Below, in pieces: positions 56,726-64,000 of a stretch of 64,000 bases of DNA (position 1 is its first letter; each line of letters opens with the position of its first letter). Origin of the DNA: Diaporthe sp. PMI_573 (taxonomy: Eukaryota; Ascomycota; Sordariomycetes; Diaporthales; Diaporthaceae); contig JAJTUP010000025.1 of assembly GCA_021399435.1 (NCBI GenBank), positions 620,001-684,000 of the forward strand, written 5' to 3'. Below the pieces are notes generated by a model. The model did not search any database, was not told where the DNA came from, and saw only the letters and a program-made list of their open reading frames with translations. A program made the translations under genes and the position numbers.

Positions 56726-57134
56726 AGTGAGAACTAGTGCTTGGTAACTATCGTGACCAGGGATTAGCCACGACTTGCGAAGGCGCCATCTGGACTACTG
56801 CTTGACGGATCCAGGGCAGGGTTGGTTTGGTTTTCTTGCACACAACAGATATTCTAAGGGGGATTGTCCCATAGGAAATGTCCTATAGGGGGCTGTTGCA
56901 TTGGAGGCTGTTACAACGGAGGTATCCCCATAAGAGACCATTCCGTAGGATACCATCCTATATATCCAAGTTGCATATGTCGAGGTGCAAACGCAACCAG
57001 TTAGTGCTGGTATTCTCCAAGCCTCCCTATAAGTGTCTTCCGTATGAATGTTCCCAACACCACCATACACGCGACTGAATCAGAGAACTGCAGGGGCGTA
57101 GTCGTCAATTTTCTCACTCTCGCTTATCGGGCAA
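56726..57134. other. Intergenic region with 15-bp repeat array
   Basis: Lies between two damaged genes and carries array B (56860-56963). No gene. Confidence 0.5.
56860..56963. repeat. 15-bp degenerate minisatellite, locus B (seven units)
   Basis: Seven units, six of 15 bp and one of 14 bp: for example 56904-56918 GAGGCTGTTACAACG, 56919-56933 GAGGTATCCCCATAA, 56934-56948 GAGACCATTCCGTAG. Consensus close to GAGGCTGTCCCATAG, as in loci A (reverse strand) and C. It lies just upstream of the Pth11-like fragment at 57135. Confidence 0.78.
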
Positions 57135-57674
57135 TTGAGTTCAAGAATATGGATGATGCCACTTGGAATTTATACGCGTTCTTTCTCTGCACATAAGTTT
57201 CTCGACCCAACTCCTATTCAGTTGATTATGTCCGCTTGCACTGAAGCAAATATGACCGTGGAGCTCAACGTCGCCATCATTGTCTGCTCTGTCCCTGGTT
57301 TAGCAAAGTCTCTCAGGTTGTATACAACTAATTGGACCACGCTCCAGTCACCCCGATCCAAGTTCTTCAGCCTTGGTAACTCTTCTAATACCTCAGAGCC
57401 GTATCTACGCAACAACCACGGTTGGCCAGCCGCCCGCCAGACTGAAACGAGCTTTCACCATGACATGGAAGCTGCTACCCATAAGCCGACTTCAAACTCA
57501 TTGCAGCATGATGACATAACCGATGTGTATGTCGATATCAGGGAACGATGGCAAGTGAACCCGGATCTGCCAGTGGACACACGTGGCCCGGAGTACTTGT
57601 GGAGGCATATAGAGAGCCCTGGAAACGACCTGACTGTTGAAGCCAGACCTCCAGAGAAGGTCCATGGGTCTTAA
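57135..57674 (+). pseudogene. C-terminal fragment of a Pth11-like rhodopsin-domain protein
   Basis: Open frame without a good start. The segment DPTPIQLIMSACTEANMTVELNVAIIVCSVPGLAKSL corresponds to the last membrane helix of fungal rhodopsin-domain (Pth11-like) proteins, which usually read ..W..vE.NvaIIca..P.L. After it comes a hydrophilic tail. The preceding six helices are absent; the upstream DNA is the 15-bp array and the 2EXR pseudogene. It is therefore a truncated relic. A cryptic intron-containing complete gene is unlikely, as no helix-coding frame exists upstream. Confidence 0.55.
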
Positions 57675-58230
57675 TTAATATACGAAGCTTAGAATGATTC
57701 CACGGCTTTGTTGTATTACTACCGTCGCTGAATGCACCGACACGAAGCTGCGTAACACAGCATCTGGCTTGGATTGAGTGGGTTCTTTAGAAGTAAACCC
57801 GAACACTCAGTTCGATCTCAGAATGAAGTTCCGCCTGAAAACTGACCAAAAGGACCAAAAGGCCTCCAAAGCATGGCCCTTTGAAAATGTGTTGAATCAA
57901 AACGGGCCGAAGAGAATGGTCCCATAGTTGTAGACAGGGTCTTTCTTACGAGACATTAGTGATGTATACTTCGTGTTACGTATCTTTTCAGCTCTATGTG
58001 CCGATGCTCTCGGTGACACCACGCTTCCTCGTGGTATTGGCTCGTCGTAAGCGGGGTGCTTGTCCTTCACACGTGCTTATGCGGTGAGACCCGCCATTTG
58101 TCACTTCTGCATGCTGATCATTTCCCTCTTTCTTTGACATCAAGAGCACATCCTGCATTCTACTGACGAGACCTTCCAGCAAGAAATTCGTCTGCAAGAG
58201 ATCTGTACACCATCTGAGACGTGTCTAGAA
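57675..58230. other. Intergenic region
   Basis: Probable promoter region of the 798-aa gene; no distinct TATA box or repeat is seen. Confidence 0.4.
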
Positions 58231-60627
58231 ATGGAAGGAGGCGGGCACGCCACTGGGGAGGTGGCCGAGTCGCTCGGCTTCGAGAGAAGCCTTTCGATGG
58301 TGAGTCACAGGTCCTGGGGAGTCGCCGGGAAGACCGCAGAGCATCAGCAGCAACACGACAGCTATGACCCACTGGGAAAGTGGCCAGTAGTCCCAGTGTC
58401 TGGCATTGGAATGGATCCATCTGGAGCGCCCGGAGTCCAGTCATCTCTCAAGCCTCTGGCAGGCATCTTCGCTCATGTTCTAGCACCATGGAGCGGTGCT
58501 GAGACCACTGAAGCGCAGCTCGATTTACTAAAGAGCCTTGGCAATCAAAGGCCAACAACCTTGCCTGAATCCGTCGATGTTGGCTCTACGTGGCAAGGGT
58601 GGCTTCGATGCGAGTGGGAACTTCCAAGGGTTGCTCGACAACTGCGCCAGGAGTCACAATCAACTGACATAGAATCCCTGCTGGCAAACTTCGTCATCAT
58701 CACTGGGAGCAGCAGTGACATGGAATGTTCGACCTGTGCTCAGTTCCTCAAGAAAGAGTGGAAGGAGTCGGGGGTACGGGCTCTGGAAGTTCTCAGCCGG
58801 GGCGTTTGGCTGGAGAAGTTCTCGACGATCACGTCACGGTCAAAGCTGAATCAGAATATGGAGATCCATGCCACAGAATCCCACCTGATTGTGAGGATTG
58901 GAGCAAATCAGCCGGATGCCCAATCATTTATTGATGCCATCGTATGGGCTTGCACCGCTATCAGGATCAATCCCCGAAGAAAAGCAGACTCTGGTAACAG
59001 ATCAGAATTACAGATGTCGAAAGCCATCCAGCTGGGGTTTCTCACTAGCCTACGATCCCAGGCCCTGGTGTATGGTCTTGAACCTCTCACAGACTGCTCG
59101 GACGAAGATATCGGACCACAGGCCAAGTGCTGGAAAAGTCTTTTCAATTCGGGAATCGTGGCGTTTCATCCTTTGGGGAGACGGTGGGGAGCTGGTCTGA
59201 AAGTTTCATTCGACATGATGCTTCATCTGTCTGGAGTTGAGAACATATATCACATCGATGGCGGAATTATCCTCCTAGGTTTCTTCACGGCGTTGGTACC
59301 TATCTCCTATGATGAGGATACGAACATCGTCCAATGGCATTTTGAGGAGGTTAGTGGGCTGTCAGAGGGGCTATTGAAACCATGTTCACTACGCTCTGTG
59401 CGTGGGAAGTGGTACCAAACCCAGGACATCGACCTACTCCGGTCATCCAGGTGCTTTTTGGGTTGGTTCGCGAGGGCAAACATCCTACTGGGTACTCGTC
59501 AGCTCGTCGAAAGCCCACAAGGTATGCTCAAATGGAGCATTGGGACCACGGAACACCACCAGAGTGTCCGGAGGGAGGGCTTTGAAGCAGCAGGGCAGCT
59601 CGGTTTTACAGCCGGCCCAATTAACACCAACGTCCAGCTTGTCAGCACGTGGCGCTTTCACTCAAATGTCCAACATTTCCATCGGCATGAGCAATACAGC
59701 ACGGCGTTGCGCCTAGGCCGCGGAAATGTGGCTGTAGTCATCGACTCGGAATCGAAGCAAGTCTGGCTTGTCCCTATGCTGAGTGTGGTTCTCCACCTCT
59801 GCCATCGATATTTTCAAGAACTCAATCTCGGTAACCTAACGGATAACCCCTTACCATTTGCCGACCCATCCCCTGATGGGGCATCGGAAGCTGCTCGAGT
59901 TCTAGAGTCTAGTGGAGACGTAATAGTCTTCGGTGCTGTCGGGGACCCGCACTCAGAATGCCTTCGTCAGCTGTTCCTGAGGATAAACACCAACCTCCTC
60001 AACGCCTCGGGCACCCGCGAGCCGTCAAATAAGAAGACGCTTTTCGCATCGGAGCTAATGGCTATGATCACAGAGCCCGGAAGGGGCAGCCCGCTGAAGA
60101 AGATGAAGGCGCCGGCAGATGCGGAATCATGGGTGGGCCTTTTAGAGAGGGTAGACTTTGTCGGCGTGTGCGCCAATATAGGCCCCCTGATCAAGCCGGA
60201 ACCGCCTTCGCATAGCCCATGCACCTGCTCTGCACTACCTAGCGACAGGTATTTCCTTGCGGCCCATATGCGCTGTCTGGATGCGCTGTCGAAACGCGCC
60301 GGGGATGGCATCAGGGATTCCTTGAATAAAGCTTGCCGGCTGGGCGAGACTGTCTTCTGGAATGCAGACAAGGTGCACTGGACTAGCTGCCCGGCTGGGA
60401 TCCATGACCCGATCTGGAATGAAAAGGGTAAAATCCTGCAGCAAATCTCAAGCAAAGAAAAGGGCAAGGGCAAGGACGTGTCCGGGCTGAATGGACAGAC
60501 TGTGGCGCCGCGAGATCTCCCAGAAGACGGGGCAGTTGTCTTTGGGGGTGACCCGTCGAGACGCATCATTCAAAGCTGGCGGTTGAGCGATCTCATACTG
60601 CAGGAAAGGAGAATAACTCCTGCCTAG
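58231..60627 (+). CDS. Large fungal protein of unknown function (798 aa)
   Basis: Single uninterrupted exon starting at ATG 58231. I do not recognise a domain. The protein is mostly globular in composition, with no signal peptide. Possible landmarks: WQGWLRCEWELPRVARQL near 125, LIVRIGANQPDAQSFIDAIVWAC near 220-245, a hydrophobic IILLGFFTALVP near 355, WLVPMLSVVLHLCHRYF near 520 (helix), DVIVFGAVGD near 570. The C-terminal part is Lys-rich (SSKEKGKGK). These features recall lineage-specific proteins that occur in accessory regions near incompatibility genes, but that link is only an impression. The long frame and normal codon use make it a real gene. Confidence 0.75.
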   Translation: MEGGGHATGEVAESLGFERSLSMVSHRSWGVAGKTAEHQQQHDSYDPLGKWPVVPVSGIGMDPSGAPGVQSSLKPLAGIFAHVLAPWSGAETTEAQLDLLKSLGNQRPTTLPESVDVGSTWQGWLRCEWELPRVARQLRQESQSTDIESLLANFVIITGSSSDMECSTCAQFLKKEWKESGVRALEVLSRGVWLEKFSTITSRSKLNQNMEIHATESHLIVRIGANQPDAQSFIDAIVWACTAIRINPRRKADSGNRSELQMSKAIQLGFLTSLRSQALVYGLEPLTDCSDEDIGPQAKCWKSLFNSGIVAFHPLGRRWGAGLKVSFDMMLHLSGVENIYHIDGGIILLGFFTALVPISYDEDTNIVQWHFEEVSGLSEGLLKPCSLRSVRGKWYQTQDIDLLRSSRCFLGWFARANILLGTRQLVESPQGMLKWSIGTTEHHQSVRREGFEAAGQLGFTAGPINTNVQLVSTWRFHSNVQHFHRHEQYSTALRLGRGNVAVVIDSESKQVWLVPMLSVVLHLCHRYFQELNLGNLTDNPLPFADPSPDGASEAARVLESSGDVIVFGAVGDPHSECLRQLFLRINTNLLNASGTREPSNKKTLFASELMAMITEPGRGSPLKKMKAPADAESWVGLLERVDFVGVCANIGPLIKPEPPSHSPCTCSALPSDRYFLAAHMRCLDALSKRAGDGIRDSLNKACRLGETVFWNADKVHWTSCPAGIHDPIWNEKGKILQQISSKEKGKGKDVSGLNGQTVAPRDLPEDGAVVFGGDPSRRIIQSWRLSDLILQERRITPA

Positions 60628-61792
60628 GATGGTCCAGAGTTGATGTTGTTTTAAGAGTCCCAATATGATATTATCAAACACTTACCCAAGTATACCAGCG
60701 AAATTATAAGCATACTCGTTTCTTTGACGATTTATTTGTCTCTGATAACTTAGGAAGAGCTTCTGGTTCATGAGATAGCAAAGTGGTTACAAATTGGGGA
60801 TAGCTTCACGCTCTAGACAAGTACCTACATGAGTAGTGTAAATAGGAGAACCAGGATTGTAACCGAGCAATGCGATTCATACCCATAGCGTCCAACTAAA
60901 GATACACGACATACATAAATAGGCTTCCCCCCCGACCATTGAGATAGTGAGAATAGCTCATACACCATGAAACCTACTGAAGAGGTGGGGCTCAGAGCTT
61001 GATAGTGTCATCACCTCCAGCTAGAAGCTGTCCTGGAGTGCCTTACGCTCAGGGGCATAATCGGACTGCTCCTAGCCATGTGCCCCTTTCCAAAGCCGTT
61101 CGCAAGGCAAGCATTGTATGCTGCTTTTTGCTCACATAGAATACTTTCCAGATCGTTCAAGTCATTTGGGAGTGCTAATGTCAGTCGTTCTTCCTTGTAC
61201 AAATTGGTTGTGATGTGAACAACCGTCGTCCGCTAAGCCTAAAGACTAGGTTCAAAGGTCAACATGAGTGACAACCCACAGATTGGAAGTAGAGAGGCTA
61301 GGAACATCTATCCGACGTTGTGACAACCATATACTGCATTCAACAGGACTGATATGGCAATTGTCGCGAGAAAGTCTAAGCTATCGGCTTTCCCCGTTCA
61401 ATGTCAGGCTCACACAATAAAGCATACAAAAACGCACCATCTGTCTCCGAAGTTTACCCGATTCACCGTCTCGAGAGTTTCGAGTATCGAGACAAGATCA
61501 CTCGTCACAAAAGCTTCCACTCTGTAGCTGATGGGGGAACATGACTCGTGCCATGTCAATCACTACCGTAGACCTAGGGATTATCCGGCCCCACGGATAC
61601 GTCTTCGTGCATGAGTCTCCAAAGAGGGCTCCAAGTCAACTAGGAGCCAGATTGTCAAGGATTGCAAAGTTTAACTTGGCTTCTCCATACCAAAATCCCC
61701 AAGTCCCCATTACGATACACAATTGAGGGATTAAAGACTATATTTCAGAACCTGTGGTCATCTTCGTCAATTCAAAATCCATACGCGCCGGG
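60628..61792. other. Intergenic region
   Basis: About 1.2 kb without a supported gene. Open frames are below 65 codons. Confidence 0.45.
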
Positions 61793-62796
61793 ATGGGCAC
61801 AATGGGTGAGACGGGTCCTATCTTGGACACGGCATCGATTCCGATGCTGATGACCATGAGTGGGTTCATCGCCGTCGCCTGCTACAACAGCATTGAGCAA
61901 TTCTTCATCATCTTTCGGACCTTCCGACGGCGCAGCGGGCTCTACTTCTGGTCTATGATCTCCGTGGCCTTTGGTATACCCTTCCATGTGCTCCCAAACA
62001 TTCTCCGCTTCTTCGGCACTGTGCCAAACGGGAACCTTGCGATGAGCGCCCTGCTCTCCGTGGGATGGTGGCTCATGGTGACTGGACAGTCGGTGGTGCT
62101 GTACTCGCGCCTGAACCTGGTCGTTGCCAGCCGACTCAAGCTGCAGGTTGTGCTGGGCCTAATCGTTGTTGTGTTTGTCTTTGTGCAACTTCCCACGACC
62201 GCCTTCTTCCTGGCCTGCAACTGGCCAGACGAAGCTGTAGCCCTTAGGTACAGCGCCGTCTATGGTATGCATCCTCCTGAGTGACATCCATCATGGGCAT
62301 ATTGGACAACTTTATAGACTTTTTCTGACACAAAGAATATACAGGGAAATTTGAAATGACCCAACTGGTTGTGATCACGGCCCTAGAGACTTTGATCTCG
62401 AGCTTGTACGCCTATGAAGCATCTCACGGCCTGAAGCGGTTGGCTGCCTTAAAGAAAGACCAGGTCAAGGCGGTATTCCGTGAGCTGGTCGCTCTTCTCA
62501 TCCTCGTAGTCTCTCTGGACATGACTCTCATAGTCCTCCAATTCACAAACAACTACTTGATTCAAGCGACCTGGAAACCCGTTGTCTACAGCGTGAAGCT
62601 CAAGGTGGAAACACTGGTACTGAACAACCTGGTCAACCTTGTCCAGTCACGATCCTGTCTGTGCCAGGATTTTGTCGAAGAACATTTCTCCACTCGAAAT
62701 AGCAACTGGCCCAAGGCGGAAGGCAGACGTATGGCATATCCGAACTTTTCCGAGAACAGCTTGCCGAGAAGGGAGCCATATCGCTCGACAATATGA
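61793..62796 (+). CDS. DUF7703-type integral membrane protein
   Basis: Two exons, 61793-62264 and 62345-62796 (intron 80 bp, GTATGC..ACAG), giving 307 aa. A second ATG at 61802 is an equally good start. Sequence is that of a multi-helix membrane protein: FIAVACYNSIEQFFIIFRTFRRRSG, FWSMISVAFGIPFHVLP, LLSVGWWLMVTGQSVVLYSRL, VLGLIVVVFVFVQLPTTAFFL, then MTQLVVITALETLISSLYAY and LVALLILVVSLDMTLIVLQF, about seven helices. The SGLYFWSM and GQSVVLYSRLNLV patterns match fungal DUF7703 proteins, of unknown function and distantly reminiscent of rhodopsin-like receptors. The tail is hydrophilic. The gene appears intact. Confidence 0.85.
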
Positions 62797-63429
62797 AGAC
62801 TGGCGGAGACATGGCATAGGTATTTATAAAAACAGAGTTTTCTGTTCAGCGAGGGACTGTCTGCAGTATGGTCTGCAGGGGACGATAGACACCCCTGCCA
62901 CGGGCTGAAAGAACACTGCACCATCACACCGTCGAGCCGACAGTCTGCAAGTGAACAAGTTGGTAATCTTGCCACTCACCTGTAACATACATGGTCTCGT
63001 CAAGGCTCTCTTTAACCCAAATCCGATCTCGTATCGAGAAAAGAAAACGAGTACGCGAGATACTAGTGTACTAGTAGGTAAGTGAGGCATTCGGAACATA
63101 CCGTCATATGACTGGCATACATAGCTGACCGGGCAGCTATGCTGCTTCGAAAAGAGTATGTTGCCCAAGTCCTCTGGTACATAGAGGGCCATGATATCTT
63201 GGGGAAGAGTAAAGGAGGCAGCGCACTCCTCAATCATGTCGTTACCCATTCTCTAGGCCCGAGTTGTCTCCCGCTGTGAGTCCTGTACGGAGGTCCTCAT
63301 TGGGTTCAGAACTTTGGCGATAGGTTTCTTGTGCTCGTCCGGGCATAAAGGACCAGCTACGAACTCAGGTGACGGAGCTAGGCTCTTCAGTCGGACAGTG
63401 TGAGCATTGCGCCAGTCACGGACGCCTGT
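62797..63429. other. Intergenic region
   Basis: No gene is supported. Short minus-strand frames show no domain. Confidence 0.4.
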
Positions 63430-63519
63430 GAGGTTGTCACCTCTATACCCTGCAGGAGGGTATCCTATAGGAGGGTATCCCATGGGAAGCTGTCCCATAG
63501 ACATAGAATGCTGTCCAAG
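63430..63519. repeat. 15-bp degenerate minisatellite, locus C
   Basis: Clear units at 63456-63470 GAGGGTATCCTATAG, 63471-63485 GAGGGTATCCCATGG and 63486-63500 GAAGCTGTCCCATAG, flanked by decayed units from 63430 and to 63519. Read on the minus strand the units encode PMGYP/PIGYP-like pentapeptides. The array abuts, on its right, the phosphotransferase fragment. Confidence 0.8.
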
Positions 63520-63932
63520 AGGACATTCCGGTGGTGGAAGTCCATGAGGCAGAGTGGAAATGGCCCCTGGACTTTCTCCTCGACAATTATGTGGGATGTG
63601 GCGACTTTGAGGACCCAGCAGGCAGTGTTCCACTCTGGGTCATTCGGATGCTGCTCCATTGCATCTCTGTTCTCCTCTTGTCTGCGGTTGTAAAACCATC
63701 CGAGTGGTGTCTGTGTCGAGTTGCAAGGCGTGGGTGAGAGCTGGTCGAGTGGATGGACACCATCCTCAGAGGGCAAGGAGATGACCTCCGGTGGCCCAGA
63801 ACAATCGGTGCCCCCACCAGAGGATACCGAGTTCTTCGAATGATAACCTGTTCTCCAGTTGAGATAGCACGTCGCTGTCTGGCGACCTTCACCGGGTCCA
63901 CAGAACCTAACCGGGGCTTTTATAATTACCAA
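63513..63932 (-). pseudogene. Fragment of an APH-type phosphotransferase/kinase-like protein
   Basis: The minus-strand frame contains EQHPNDPEWNTACWVLKVA and then GPFPLCLMDFHHRNVLLD, which fits the catalytic loop of fungal aminoglycoside-phosphotransferase-like proteins (GPFPLCHxDxxxxNILVD): the catalytic Asp and metal-binding Asn are present. Directly after this Asp the frame runs into the 15-bp array and ends after 15 codons. The C-terminal half of the domain (the second metal-binding Asp and what follows) is missing, and the start of the frame is not convincing. It is thus a relic broken at the array. Confidence 0.55.
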
Positions 63933-64000
63933 AACACCATAGTAGCTGTATGGACGATCAAGCTTATTGCCTACTCTAAACGAGAACGGAAAGATATATC
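63933..64000. other. Right edge
   Basis: Sixty-eight bases without a visible feature. Confidence 0.5.

Noticed and set aside
63253..63633. Minus-strand frame with YPP-type repeats (PMGYPPIGYP) as a proline-rich protein
   Set aside because: The repeat peptides come from the 15-bp minisatellite, which lies in noncoding DNA at two other places; no start, partner domain or conservation supports a protein.

Overview
The window is nuclear DNA of a filamentous ascomycete (Pezizomycotina, most likely a Sordariomycete). The evidence is the gene set: an F-BAR/SH3 septation protein, seipin, a DUF3176 protein, Pth11-like rhodopsin-domain proteins, a STAND/ankyrin protein and HET-domain debris. The genes carry short introns of 52-220 bp with GT..AG ends and a CTNAC-type branch site. 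Intergenic spaces are long, and one LTR retrotransposon shows the C-to-T / G-to-A damage of repeat-induced point mutation (RIP). All gene models were spliced by hand from reading frame and splice signals.

Layout. 0.9-6.5 kb: two conserved housekeeping genes, a Cdc15/Imp2-type F-BAR protein and seipin. 6.5-10.4 kb: a repeat-rich spacer and an orphan acidic/coiled-coil gene with a clear TATA box. 10.7-22.8 kb: an oxidative-metabolism stretch (CYP58-like P450, a frame-broken Pth11-like membrane protein, nitronate monooxygenase, a carboxymuconolactone-decarboxylase-like protein, and a very GC-rich intronless FAD/NAD(P)-binding protein resembling actinobacterial proteins). No backbone synthase (PKS, NRPS, terpene cyclase) is present, so this is not a recognisable biosynthetic cluster. 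25.5-35.9 kb: a DUF7918-like protein, a secreted beta-lactamase-fold hydrolase, a DUF3176 membrane protein and 3-ketodihydrosphingosine reductase.

36.4-46.7 kb is a transposon-damaged interval. It holds a headless C-terminal piece of a HET-domain protein, about 1.5 kb of AT-rich DNA, then a complete 7.16 kb Ty1/Copia element in minus orientation, with two 248-bp LTRs and a 5-bp target duplication (AGGAC). Its gag, integrase, reverse transcriptase and RNase H are all destroyed by RIP-type transitions. 46.8-52.5 kb: an intact 1,890-residue STAND protein (N-terminal fungal STAND domain, NACHT-type NTPase, about 29 ankyrin units). 53-64 kb: a secreted carboxylesterase, then decaying accessory genes (a 2EXR/F-box-like pseudogene with two in-frame TAGs, a Pth11-like tail fragment, a phosphotransferase fragment) among an unrecognised 798-aa gene and a DUF7703 membrane protein.

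The most unusual signals are: a degenerate 15-bp minisatellite family at three places, two of them beside truncated genes; a four-unit 22-bp array just upstream of the TATA box of the bacterial-looking FAD gene; and the RIP mosaic of the Copia element, with nearly clean LTRs and a wrecked interior.
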